Below, one piece after another: positions 16,851-25,077 of a stretch of 26,327 nt of DNA (its first letter is position 1; each line of letters starts with the position of its first letter). The DNA is from CAXOVX01 sp964213345 (GTDB lineage Bacteria; Pseudomonadota; Alphaproteobacteria; Rickettsiales; Midichloriaceae). A program made the translations under genes and the position numbers. Under the pieces are notes generated by a model. It worked only from the letters and a program-made list of their open reading frames with translations. It made no database searches and was not told where the DNA came from. The DNA lies in NCBI GenBank assembly GCA_964213345.1, contig CAXOVX010000054.1:1-26327 (forward strand), given 5' to 3'.

Positions 16851-17740
16851 TAGTCAAATGAAAAATGGTTGTGTTCCAACAGTAGCATCTACAGCATCAG
16901 CTAAAGAGGAGTGTTCTTCTAATATTTTAGCTAGTAATAAAAAACACTTAAATAGCCAAAAATTTCTCGATTGGATTTAAATCTGGTGAATAAGGAGATA
17001 AAAGTAACAGATGACATTTCGCCTCTTCTACCATTTCTCCTGTATTTTGTGATTTATGGAAGCTAGCGTTATCCATGATGACCGTCTGACCAGGCTTTAA
17101 CGCGGGATTAGACGAATAAATTTTGTATCGCAAGTTCCTTGTAGCACATCGCTGCCATAATCTAGCTATAAAGTTCTCCTTCAAATATCTTCTACCTAGG
17201 AATCGCATATTTCTTGCCCTTTTCTCGCATATCCGCGCTCTTTATAAAGATATTTCTGTATTCCACTTTCATCAATATACACCAAATTATCTCAAGATAT
17301 TGATGATATTTTCTCCAAAAACTCTTCTTTTGTCTTGGGAATCTACTTCTTTATAAAGTGTTCTTTTTTTTGAAAACAACCCCCATTCTTTGAAAGGCAC
17401 GATATATGCCAGTCGCAGTTATTTCGACCATCACACCTATTTCTTCCTATGTCAAATTCGGATTTCCTATAATAATTTGCATCAACTGTTCATGATTCGC
17501 TTTAGTTGGCTTATTTCCATTCTTTTTAGGACTTACATCGCCATTCTCTTTCTTCAGGTTTTTCCAGCGAAATACCAATGTTTTGCTAATGCCTAGCATC
17601 CCTTCTCCATCTTCAATTTATTTAAGCGCTATCCTCTCTAAAATCCTTGCTATATGGCCTTCCTATCTTAGCTATCTTAGTAATTATCTTAACACTTATA
17701 TAATTTTTAATCATGATTACAACCCTATTTCATTTGGCTA
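16851..17740 (-). mobile_element. IS630-family element, copy 3, full length but inactive
   Basis: Terminal inverted repeats TAGTCAAATGAAAAATGG (from 16851) and TAGCCAAATGAAATAGGG (from 17740, minus strand) are each flanked outside by TA, the IS630 target. The internal gene on the minus strand shows the helix-turn-helix (GRPYSKDFRED-like, start codon mutated to ATA near 17675), a VYIDESGIQKYLYKERGYARKG catalytic segment, then VIMDNASFHKS and SPYSPDLNPIEKF (second Asp and Glu). It is interrupted by several stops; the longest open piece is 16948-17208. It lies directly upstream of the tandem paralogue genes. Confidence 0.85.
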
Positions 17741-17861
17741 TATATGAACCAATCTAATGTATTTTATGTGAAAATATTATTTTATTTGTTTTAGTGTTAT
17801 TTTATATATATTATTTTATAATAATAATGCTAAAAATGCATAATAAATAATAGATAGTTTT

Positions 17862-18716
17862 ATGAAAAATGCGGAAAGTAAACCTGAAATAGAAAAGAAA
17901 GAAAAAAGTAAGGAAGAAAAGGGGAAGGAAGAGAAAGAGAAAGAAAAAAGTAAGGAAGAAAAGGAGAAAGAAGAGAAAGAGAAAAAACCCATGCTCTCTA
18001 CTTGGGAGAAGGTGATATTTGCAGCTGTAGCAGCACTCTTCATAATATCAAATCCATTTGGGTGGGCACTAGGAGTTACCGCTGTAGTAGGTGCTGCAGC
18101 AGGAGTAGCGGCAGTTGCAACAAAAAAAATTGGTGAAAAGGCTGTTGAAAAAATAAAGGAAAAAACAGGCAATGTATGGGAGAAAGTAAAAGACAAAGCA
18201 GGAAAGGTATGGGAGAAGGTAAAGGAAAAAAGTCCGATTACTAAGGGAGATATCGGATTATTTGCAGTGTTAGGTGTTGCTGCTATAATAGCGTTGGGTC
18301 CAGCTGCCTGGATTGCTGCTTTAGCAATTGCCATTGGAGGAGTGCTAGTAAAAAAAGGAATTGAGCACCGTAAAGGAATAGTAGAAAAAATAAAGCAATG
18401 GCTCGGCAAAAAACCAGCAATCGAAGCACCAGGAAAGGAAAAAGAGAAGGGAATAGAACTCCAGCAAATTAAGGAGCAGGACATCCCCGCACAGAAAGAA
18501 AAAGACAAAGGAAAGCAAGTAGGACAAAAAGATGGAGGAAGTATCAATAAGCAAAAGGTAAAAGAAGAATGGTTGAAAATGCAGAAAGAATTGTCAGCAG
18601 CGATGAAAGGAGATGGTAAAAAACCAGGTGGTAATAAGGGCAAATTCACTGGGAAGTATGCTGCAGACGAAAATTTTCGGTCTCAACAGAATAAGGGAGG
18701 AGGGCTAAGTAAGTAA
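17862..18716 (+). CDS. Unknown Lys/Glu-rich protein with two hydrophobic hairpins, paralogue A
   Basis: I do not recognise the family. This 284-residue protein has a highly charged N-terminus (residues 14-41 are two copies of a 14-residue Lys/Glu repeat). A first Ala/Val/Gly hydrophobic segment spans 51-88 with an NPFGW turn. Two tandem 11-residue amphipathic repeats follow at 101-122 (KTGNVWEKVKD, KAGKVWEKVKE). A second hydrophobic segment spans 131-164 with a GPAAW turn. The polar, basic tail ends GKFTGKYAADENF. Both hydrophobic segments have a Pro-x-x-Trp turn, suggesting an internal duplication and helical hairpins like the bilobed domains of chlamydial Inc proteins. There is no cleavable signal peptide. 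It is the first gene after IS630 copy 3. An exported or host-membrane-directed role is inference. Confidence 0.85.
   Translation: MKNAESKPEIEKKEKSKEEKGKEEKEKEKSKEEKEKEEKEKKPMLSTWEKVIFAAVAALFIISNPFGWALGVTAVVGAAAGVAAVATKKIGEKAVEKIKEKTGNVWEKVKDKAGKVWEKVKEKSPITKGDIGLFAVLGVAAIIALGPAAWIAALAIAIGGVLVKKGIEHRKGIVEKIKQWLGKKPAIEAPGKEKEKGIELQQIKEQDIPAQKEKDKGKQVGQKDGGSINKQKVKEEWLKMQKELSAAMKGDGKKPGGNKGKFTGKYAADENFRSQQNKGGGLSK
17901..17984 (+). repeat. Two 42-base direct repeats within paralogue A
   Basis: 17901-17942 and 17943-17984 are near-identical copies beginning GAAAAAAGTAAGGAAGAAAA and encoding the 14-residue Lys/Glu repeat at residues 14-27 and 28-41. Paralogue B has no counterpart here, so the array expanded in A or was lost in B. 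Confidence 0.85.
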
Positions 18717-18896
18717 CACAGCAGCTTGTGACAAAAGTAGAGTTTTCGAAAAAGTCCAATAAAATCACGCATTTCATAAAATGGAACTTGATATAATGTA
18801 TTTTATGTAAATATATTATCTATTTGCTTTAGTATTGTTCTATGCATATTATTTAATAGTAATGTTAAAAATGCATAATGAATAATGGATAGCGTT

Positions 18897-19637
18897 ATGA
18901 AAAATGCGGAAGTAACAAAGGAAGAGAAGAAACCCATGCTCTCTGCTTTGGATAAGAAAATACTTGTAGCTGTGGCAGTACTCTTCATACTATCAAATCC
19001 ATTTGGATGGGCGCTAGGGGTGACCGCTATAGTAGGTGCTGTAGCAGGAATAGCGGCAGTTACAGCAAAACAAGTTGGTGAAAAAATAAAGGAAAAAACA
19101 AGCAATGTATGGGAGAAAGTAAAAGACAAAGCAGGGAAGGTATGGGAGAAGGTAAAGGAAAAAAGTCCGATTACTAAGGGAGATATTGGGTTATTTGCAG
19201 TGTTAGGTGTTGCTGCTATAATAGCGTTGGGTCCAGCTGCTTGGATTGCTGCTTTAGCAATTGCCATTGGAGGAGTGCTAGTAAAAAAAGGAATTGAGCA
19301 CCGTAAAGGAATAGCAGAAAAAATAAAGCAATGGTTCAGCAAGAAACCAGCAATCGAAGTACAAGAAAAGAAACTAGAAAAAGAGAAGGGGGGAATAGAG
19401 CTCCAGCAAATTAAGGAGCAGGACATCCCCGCACAGAAAGAAAAAGACAAAGGGAAGCAAGTAAGACCAAAAGATGGAGGAAGTATCAATGAGCAAAAGA
19501 CAAAAGAAGAATGGTTGAAAATGCGGGAAGAATTGTCAGCAGCGATGAAAGGAGATGGTAAGAAACCAGGTGGTAATAAGGGCAAATTCACTGGGAAGTA
19601 TGCTGCAGACGACAATTTCCCGGTACACGGGAGATAA
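18897..19637 (+). CDS. Unknown protein with two hydrophobic hairpins, paralogue B
   Basis: Tandem paralogue of the preceding gene: 246 residues from the ATG at 18897, which matches the start of A. An ATG at 18885 also exists, but A has ATA at the equivalent place. It lacks the Lys/Glu repeats, reading MKNAEVTKEEKKPMLS before the first hydrophobic segment. The NPFGW turn, the two 11-residue amphipathic repeats, the GPAAW hairpin and most of the tail are shared almost unchanged. The last residues differ: indels after YAADDNF shift the frame, so it ends PVHGR while A ends in a Gly-rich GGGLSK. The sequence for that ending is still present downstream out of frame. The function is unknown. Retention of an open frame through both hydrophobic domains suggests that the protein is made. 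Confidence 0.82.
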   Translation: MKNAEVTKEEKKPMLSALDKKILVAVAVLFILSNPFGWALGVTAIVGAVAGIAAVTAKQVGEKIKEKTSNVWEKVKDKAGKVWEKVKEKSPITKGDIGLFAVLGVAAIIALGPAAWIAALAIAIGGVLVKKGIEHRKGIAEKIKQWFSKKPAIEVQEKKLEKEKGGIELQQIKEQDIPAQKEKDKGKQVRPKDGGSINEQKTKEEWLKMREELSAAMKGDGKKPGGNKGKFTGKYAADDNFPVHGR

Positions 19638-19871
19638 AGGGAGGAGGGCTAAGTAAGTAACGCAGCAATTCGTGGCAAAAGTAGAGTTTTCGAAAAAGTC
19701 CAATAAAATCACGCATTTCGTAAAATGGAACTTGATATAATGGCCAGGTAGAGCGCGTGAGTAGGATTATCAAAGATGCCACAATTAGGAATTATTAAAA
19801 CACATGAAATAGTGCAAGATACATCTACCGTCTCATCTGACGGCATATAGTATCAATTTCCCTTTTTAACA

Positions 19872-19976
19872 TTCACGTTGTTGCGTTGTAAAATCGGGCT
19901 AAGTCATGTAACATTATTGCTACACTCCTTTGCCGTCACCGTGCATTCAAGTGCCCATTAAAAAATTGTGGTATAA
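19872..19976 (+). repeat. Dispersed repeat R, copy R4
   Basis: TTCACGTTGTTGCGTTGTAA, then GGGCTAAGTCATGTAAC, CTCCTTTGCCGTCACCGTGC and an AAAAAATTGTGGTATAAC end follow the block order of R1 and R2. It lies after the duplicated 3' tail and directly before an IS481-type fragment. Between 19743 and 19871 I see only a small CCGTC/GACGG hairpin near 19830. Confidence 0.7.
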
Positions 19977-20116
19977 CTTTTACAAAACGCCTCAAAGCCC
20001 TAAATGGAAAAACTCTCTGGCAATTTATTCAAGAACGCTGGACAAAATCTCCAGAATCCCCTATGTTCCATCCATACCCACTTCTTAACGAAACTAAACA
20101 ACTAGCTGTTCTGTAA
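19976..20116 (+). pseudogene. C-terminal fragment of an IS481-type transposase
   Basis: The frame TFTKRLKALNGKTLWQFIQE, then RWTKSPESPMFHPYPLLNET, ends in TAA at 20114-20116. This resembles the tail of IS481-group transposases (pattern (A/G)KRLK(A/T)LxGxTPYEFICxxWTKEPxxFxxxP). The catalytic core is absent; upstream sequence is repeat R4. Only about 46 codons remain. Confidence 0.55.
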
Positions 20117-20230
20117 AAATTTGCAGAGTAATGTGTTGAAAATATGAAATAATGGAGTAGAATCCCAGCTGGTTGTTGTTTTGCCCCTCATATTCGTCTG
20201 ACAGTAAATTATCAATATAAAGCTGCTCTT

Positions 20231-21712
20231 ATGCGATTCACTCCTGAAGTTAATGAGAATGTTAGTAATGGGAAGAGTCCAGGTATGCCGGAAACATGCA
20301 CTGTGCCTAATGTTCCGGAAATTGAACAAGCCATACTGGGGTTGATTCTGAACAATAATGAAACCTTGAATAAGATAGCAGATTTTTTATCTCCCGAGCA
20401 CTTCTTTGTACCTCTACATCAAAAAATGTATGATGTTGTTTTAAAATTTATGGATAGGGGGTTAATAGCTACTCCACTAACCATGAAGAGTTATTTCAAT
20501 ACCGACCCTGCATTTAAAGATTTAGATGTAGATTGCTTTGATTATTTACTTAAATTAATTGCTCAAGCACCGCTTATAGTCGATATAGAATCTTTAGGGA
20601 GAGCAGTTTTAGATAGTTATATGCGTAGGCAATTGATTACTATTGGCAAGGAGGTAATTAATGATGCTTACAACGTTAATATTGATAATACAGCGAATAA
20701 CTGTTTAGAAGCGGCAGAACAGAAATTGTTTAATCTAGCGACTCAAGGTACATCGGAAACAAATGTTGCAACTCTAAAAAGTTCTGTGCTTGAAACTTTG
20801 CACAGGATAGAAATGGTAAAGAAGAAAAACTCTCATGTTAGTGGTGTTTCAACTGGATTTGTAGATTTGGACAGGATTACCGGGGGATTGCAGAATTCTG
20901 ATTTGATTATTATTGCAGCAAGGCCATCGATGGGCAAAACTTCACTTGCTGTTAATATAGCATTAAATGCAGCTGTAAATTTTCAGAAAGAGTATGCTGA
21001 CTCAAAAACGGAAGAAAAGCAAAAATCTGTGGTTATCTTTTCGCTTGAAATGTCTGCAGAACAGATAGCAACTCGTATTTTATCGATAAGAACAGACATA
21101 GACAGTGGCCGTATTAGAGTGGGAAATGTAAATGCAGAAGAATTTACTGTACTATCTAGTGAGACTTCGAAAATAAGCAATCTGCCATTATTTATTGATG
21201 ATGGGGCAGCCTTGAGTATTTCTACCATACGAACTAGATCGAGAAGAATGAAACGCAAACATGATGTTGGTCTTATTGTGATAGACTACCTCCAGTTGAT
21301 TAGGCCTTCATTTACTGCAAATTATGGTAATAGAGTGCAGGAAATAGGCGAAGTCTCACAAGGACTTAAGGCTCTGTCGAAAGAGTTAGACATTCCTGTT
21401 ATAGCTTTATCCCAATTATCTAGGGCGGTTGAAAATCGCGAAGATAAAAGGCCTCAATTGTCTGACTTACGTGAAAGTGGAAATATAGAGCAAGATGCTG
21501 ACATAGTCACTTTTTTATACAGAGAGGAATACTATTTAAGTAGGAGTGTGCCGGTAGATGGGGGGAAAAATATGGAGTGGCAAGAAACATTATATCAAGT
21601 ACGCAATATTGCTGAACTTATCATTTCCAAGCATAGGAATGGACCTATAGGGACATGTTTGTTACACTTTAATAGCGTTACCACAGGATTCCATAATAGT
21701 TATTCTAGGTAA
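20231..21712 (+). CDS. dnaB: Replicative DNA helicase
   Basis: Hexameric 5'-3' helicase that unwinds DNA at the fork and recruits primase. The N-terminal domain starts at PEIEQAILGLILNN. A linker with TGFVDLDRITGGLQ leads to Walker A (ARPSMGKTS, residues 230-238), then VVIFSLEMSAEQIATRIL, Walker B LIVIDYLQLI, and LSQLSRAVENREDKRP with LRESGNIEQDADIV. At 493 residues it is full length. Start 20231 has no clear ribosome binding site; ATG 20285 (MPETCTV) has an AGG upstream and would also keep the whole fold. It opens the run dnaB-murA-gph-mscS, all on the plus strand. Confidence 0.96.
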   Translation: MRFTPEVNENVSNGKSPGMPETCTVPNVPEIEQAILGLILNNNETLNKIADFLSPEHFFVPLHQKMYDVVLKFMDRGLIATPLTMKSYFNTDPAFKDLDVDCFDYLLKLIAQAPLIVDIESLGRAVLDSYMRRQLITIGKEVINDAYNVNIDNTANNCLEAAEQKLFNLATQGTSETNVATLKSSVLETLHRIEMVKKKNSHVSGVSTGFVDLDRITGGLQNSDLIIIAARPSMGKTSLAVNIALNAAVNFQKEYADSKTEEKQKSVVIFSLEMSAEQIATRILSIRTDIDSGRIRVGNVNAEEFTVLSSETSKISNLPLFIDDGAALSISTIRTRSRRMKRKHDVGLIVIDYLQLIRPSFTANYGNRVQEIGEVSQGLKALSKELDIPVIALSQLSRAVENREDKRPQLSDLRESGNIEQDADIVTFLYREEYYLSRSVPVDGGKNMEWQETLYQVRNIAELIISKHRNGPIGTCLLHFNSVTTGFHNSYSR

Positions 21713-21747
21713 CGTTTTTTAATCAATAATTTTAACAAATTTGATCA

Positions 21748-23085
21748 ATGAGCGCAGGGCGGCACAACGTAAGCTATAGAATTATAGGTGGAGAACCCAT
21801 ATATGGGAGCATTAGATGTATGGGAGCAAAAAATTTGGCTACAAAAGCTATGGTAGCTTCATTACTTTCGGACAAAAAAACAACGCTACACAATGTGCCA
21901 CATATAGGTGATTTAGAAATAACAGAATGTTTGATAAAATCTTTAGGGGTGGAGGTAAAATGGATTGATCACGCTAGTATTGAGATTAATCCTGGCACAC
22001 TAAGAGAATCCGCAGCCTCATTACCTGATTCTAGAACAAATCGCATCCCAATATTGCTGCTGAGTATTTTGCTTCATAAGGTAGGTAAAGCCATTGTACC
22101 AGTTGTAGGGGGAGATAACATCGGGAAGCGTAATGTCGACTTTCATATTGCTGCAATTGAAAAATTTGGAGCGACAGTAAGGAAAGAAGTGAGCCAATAT
22201 GTAGCATATGCTGACAATAGATTGCGGGGCGCACATGTAGAGTTACCATATCCCTCGGTAGGTGCCACTGAAACTTGTTTATTTTTAAGCATTTTAGCAA
22301 AAGGCACTAGTGTTATAAAAAATATCGCTACTGAGCCAGAGATTATAGAGCTTATAACTATGCTACGGTCTATGGGAGCCGTGATTTTTTTAGATGCTAA
22401 CAGAGAGTTAGTTGTGCATGGAGTAGAGAAATTATCAGGAACTAATTTTGAGATAATAGGGGATCGCATAGAAGCTGCTTCATGGGCTGCATTAGCGTGC
22501 GCTTCGAATGGAAGGTTAGTAGTTGGTGGTATAAGAGCGGATTTATTGGGTAATTTCCTCTCTTATTATACCTTAGTGGGTGGTGGTTATAAGCTTTTAG
22601 GAGAACATACTATCGAATTTTACAGGGAAAGAGAATTACTACCTGTAACAATAGAAACTGACGTTTATCCAGGATTTTCTACTGATTGGCAGCAACCATT
22701 TTGTACTCTACTAACACAAGCTAATGGCATTTCTGTGATCCATGAAACAGTACATGAGCAGCGATTTGGATATCTGGAAGTATTAAACAAATTAAACGCT
22801 AAAGCGCAAACGGTCAAAGGATGCTTGGGATCTTTGCCGTGCCGGTATCGGGGATGTGATTATGAACATAGTGCATTAATACACGGACCAACTCTACTGC
22901 AGGCGATTGATGAGCCTATCGTAATACCGGATTTAAGAGCAGGACTGGCATACTTAATAGCTGCGACATTAGCAAAAGGAACTACAGTATTGTTAGGTGC
23001 AGAGCAAATAGAACGTGGTTATGGAAATTTAATCCATAAATTAGCAAAAACGAGTGTTAATTTAGAAAGAGCAGTTTTACAATAG
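21748..23085 (+). CDS. murA: UDP-N-acetylglucosamine 1-carboxyvinyltransferase, Cys-to-Asp form
   Basis: First committed step of peptidoglycan precursor synthesis: transfers enolpyruvate from PEP to UDP-GlcNAc in the cytosol. MGAKNLATK near the N-terminus supplies the conserved Lys-Asn (residues 28-29), and DLRAGLAYLIAATLAKGTT near the C-terminus supplies the conserved Arg. The active-site loop, normally GGCxIGxRPVDxH, reads GGDNIGKRNVDFH, placing Asp 123 (codon GAT, 22114-22116) where most bacteria have the catalytic Cys that fosfomycin alkylates. Asp at this site is known in Mycobacterium and Chlamydia and gives intrinsic fosfomycin resistance. The length of 445 residues is slightly above the usual 420, with a long 260-300 region. 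It starts 35 bases after dnaB. Confidence 0.93.
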   Translation: MSAGRHNVSYRIIGGEPIYGSIRCMGAKNLATKAMVASLLSDKKTTLHNVPHIGDLEITECLIKSLGVEVKWIDHASIEINPGTLRESAASLPDSRTNRIPILLLSILLHKVGKAIVPVVGGDNIGKRNVDFHIAAIEKFGATVRKEVSQYVAYADNRLRGAHVELPYPSVGATETCLFLSILAKGTSVIKNIATEPEIIELITMLRSMGAVIFLDANRELVVHGVEKLSGTNFEIIGDRIEAASWAALACASNGRLVVGGIRADLLGNFLSYYTLVGGGYKLLGEHTIEFYRERELLPVTIETDVYPGFSTDWQQPFCTLLTQANGISVIHETVHEQRFGYLEVLNKLNAKAQTVKGCLGSLPCRYRGCDYEHSALIHGPTLLQAIDEPIVIPDLRAGLAYLIAATLAKGTTVLLGAEQIERGYGNLIHKLAKTSVNLERAVLQ

Positions 23086-23179
23086 GTGTTTTAGGAAGAA
23101 CAAGATAATAATTCTTGAACAATTTATAGTGAAAGGGTATGGGTTTGACTAAAATTTGTTTTTAGCGCAAAATTAAAAG

Positions 23180-23884
23180 ATGAGTAAAAGTAGAAAAAGG
23201 ACAAAGGTAATTGGTAGACCTGAGGCTATATTATTTGACTGGGATAATACAATAATACAATCAGCGCATGTATATGACCAGATTTTGGTAGCCATAGCAA
23301 AACAACTAAATTTAGATGAAGGGTTCTTTCTTAGCGATGTATTTCAAGCTAATAAGCACCTATCTCTAAGGTGCATGTTGCCAAGAGTGTTTGGTAGTAG
23401 GTGGCAAGAGGTAGAAAGTATCCACAACGAACAAGTTGCAAAAAGATACCTAGATCAAGTTGTGCTAATGCCACATGTAGAAGAGTTTTTATCTGCGTTG
23501 CTTGATGATGGCATTGTAATGTCCATAGTAAGCAACAAAGAGGGAGATCGTGTAAGACATGAAGTAGATAAATTGGGGTTTGGAAAATATTTTTATAATA
23601 TAGTTGGTGCTGGAGATGCAGTTACTGATAAACCTGCGGCAGATCCGGTTTACCTGGCATTAGCAGGGGTTAAAGAACGTAACTTATACGATCATACCGT
23701 GTGGTTTATAGGAGATAGTAACATTGATATGAAGTGCGCGTACGATCTTGGTTGTTTACCTATATTATTTGGAAATCATAAGGAGGAAATAGTAAAAGTT
23801 GCAAAACAGGGGATAAAGTACACTCCCGCATCTGATTTTAAATCTTTATTAAATTTTTATACTCAAGTAAAGTTAAAAAAATAA
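23180..23884 (+). CDS. gph: HAD-family phosphatase, phosphoglycolate phosphatase-like
   Basis: Haloacid dehalogenase-type hydrolase. Motif I is FDWDNT with the nucleophile Asp 20 and general acid Asp 22. Motif II is SIVSNKEG, the Lys motif is DKPAADP, and motif IV is GDSNIDMKCA. A helical cap lies between motifs I and II. The 234 residues and the TDKPAADP/GDSxxD wording fit Gph, which removes 2-phosphoglycolate, but substrate cannot be told from sequence: GmhB-like or nucleotidase activity is possible. The start ATG at 23180 follows a 94-base gap after murA. mscS begins 25-50 bases after its stop. Confidence 0.85.
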   Translation: MSKSRKRTKVIGRPEAILFDWDNTIIQSAHVYDQILVAIAKQLNLDEGFFLSDVFQANKHLSLRCMLPRVFGSRWQEVESIHNEQVAKRYLDQVVLMPHVEEFLSALLDDGIVMSIVSNKEGDRVRHEVDKLGFGKYFYNIVGAGDAVTDKPAADPVYLALAGVKERNLYDHTVWFIGDSNIDMKCAYDLGCLPILFGNHKEEIVKVAKQGIKYTPASDFKSLLNFYTQVKLKK

Positions 23885-23933
23885 GCAATATGCAAAATCA
23901 TGCTAAATTGTGTTTGAGTTAAATGGTTTTCTT

Positions 23934-24998
23934 ATGAATACATTGTTCTCTGAACATGTTTTGTGGTTTGTGGAGGTTTGCTTTGTAATTCTTATTACTA
24001 TCTTCGCATTATATTTTATAAATAGATTCATTAGAAGGAGGTTAAAAAAGCTAGCAGTATCTCAGAATAAGTCTTACTGGCATGAATCATTTCTGAAGTC
24101 AATTAATAGACCTATAAAGCTTTTTATAATTATGCTTGGATACGGTGTCGTAGTTGAAGTCATATCTCACCAGTACAAAGGTTATCTATCTGCGCCATGG
24201 GTGATTTGGTCATTAAGAGTGAAAAGTATTGGGGTCGTCTTCGCTGTTACCTGGATGATACTCAATTTGATTGACAAGCTAGAATCATATTTGTTGAAGA
24301 ATCAGAAAATTAGCGGTGGAGAGTTTATTGATAAAGCTGGCGTTGATATTTTGAGTAAATTACTGTCAATTATCACATTAATAATCTCTATCCTCGCCAT
24401 ATTGCACCATATAGGAATCGGTGCAGAAGCAATACTAGCAGTAGGAGGAGTAAGTAGTGTGATAGTTGCCCTTGGATCCAAAGATATATTAGCAAACCTA
24501 TTTTCAACACTAATGCTATACTTTGATAAGCCGTTTGTAGTAGGAGATAAAATAAAACTACTCGATAAAAGCTCCGTAGTAGAAGGAGATGTGGAAAAAA
24601 TCAACTGGCGTTTTACCAAAATTAGAGGAAACAACAAAAAAGTAGTATTCATTCCAAATACGTACTTAGCTAATGCTACGATAGAAAATAGTACAAGACT
24701 GTCATACCACAGTGTGGTTGTGGTATTAAAGGTCGCATATGGTAGCCTAAAGCTACTAAAAACACTGGCAGATTCTTTAAAAATTGCGCTAGAAGGAATG
24801 CCCTATGAGGGATTAAAATACGGCATAACTGTGGAATTTATAGATGTTACCGAAAGTACCATTGGCATTAGAACTGTATTGTTGTTTCATAAATACGTTT
24901 CAAAAGAAACATTAAATATGGCAAAACAAGAGGTAATATTGGTAATATGTGATTTTATGCATCAGCACGACATTAGATTCGATGCTAGATTTGAATAA
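23934..24998 (+). CDS. mscS: MscS-family mechanosensitive channel
   Basis: Small-conductance mechanosensitive ion channel that releases solutes on osmotic downshock. Several N-terminal membrane helices precede the pore helix, which includes GIGAEAILAVGGVSSVIVAL and is followed by GSKDILANLFSTLMLYFDKP. The beta domain begins FVVGDKIKL, with VVFIPNTYLANATIENSTR as the FxPN(S/T)xLxxxxIxN(Y/S)SR motif. A cytosolic alpha-beta domain closes the protein, giving 354 residues. I prefer the ATG at 23934; a GTG in frame at 23910 would add eight residues. Neither has a good ribosome binding site. It is probably co-transcribed with the phosphatase gene. Confidence 0.9.
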   Translation: MNTLFSEHVLWFVEVCFVILITIFALYFINRFIRRRLKKLAVSQNKSYWHESFLKSINRPIKLFIIMLGYGVVVEVISHQYKGYLSAPWVIWSLRVKSIGVVFAVTWMILNLIDKLESYLLKNQKISGGEFIDKAGVDILSKLLSIITLIISILAILHHIGIGAEAILAVGGVSSVIVALGSKDILANLFSTLMLYFDKPFVVGDKIKLLDKSSVVEGDVEKINWRFTKIRGNNKKVVFIPNTYLANATIENSTRLSYHSVVVVLKVAYGSLKLLKTLADSLKIALEGMPYEGLKYGITVEFIDVTESTIGIRTVLLFHKYVSKETLNMAKQEVILVICDFMHQHDIRFDARFE

Positions 24999-25077
24999 AA
25001 AATTTATTGCATAACAATGGCGCTTTGTTTACAGTTTAAGCTTATCTATTGTTATAAACGATTTATTAAACGTACAT

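Larger units (their letters stand above)
17755..19737 (+). repeat. Tandem duplication of a gene plus its flanks (two units)
   Basis: Unit 1 is 17755-18793 and unit 2 is 18794-19737. Each starts with TAATGTATTTTATG, includes about 100 bases of AT-rich leader with the same landmarks, one gene, and a common 3' tail containing GAGTTTTCGAAAAAGTCC and ATGGAACTTGATA. TAATG occurs at the start of unit 1, at the junction and right after unit 2 (19738), so the duplication has 5-base microhomology at every joint. The central gene segment (unit 1 about 18200-18380) is nearly identical between units, whereas the gene 5' ends differ much more. Confidence 0.85.
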
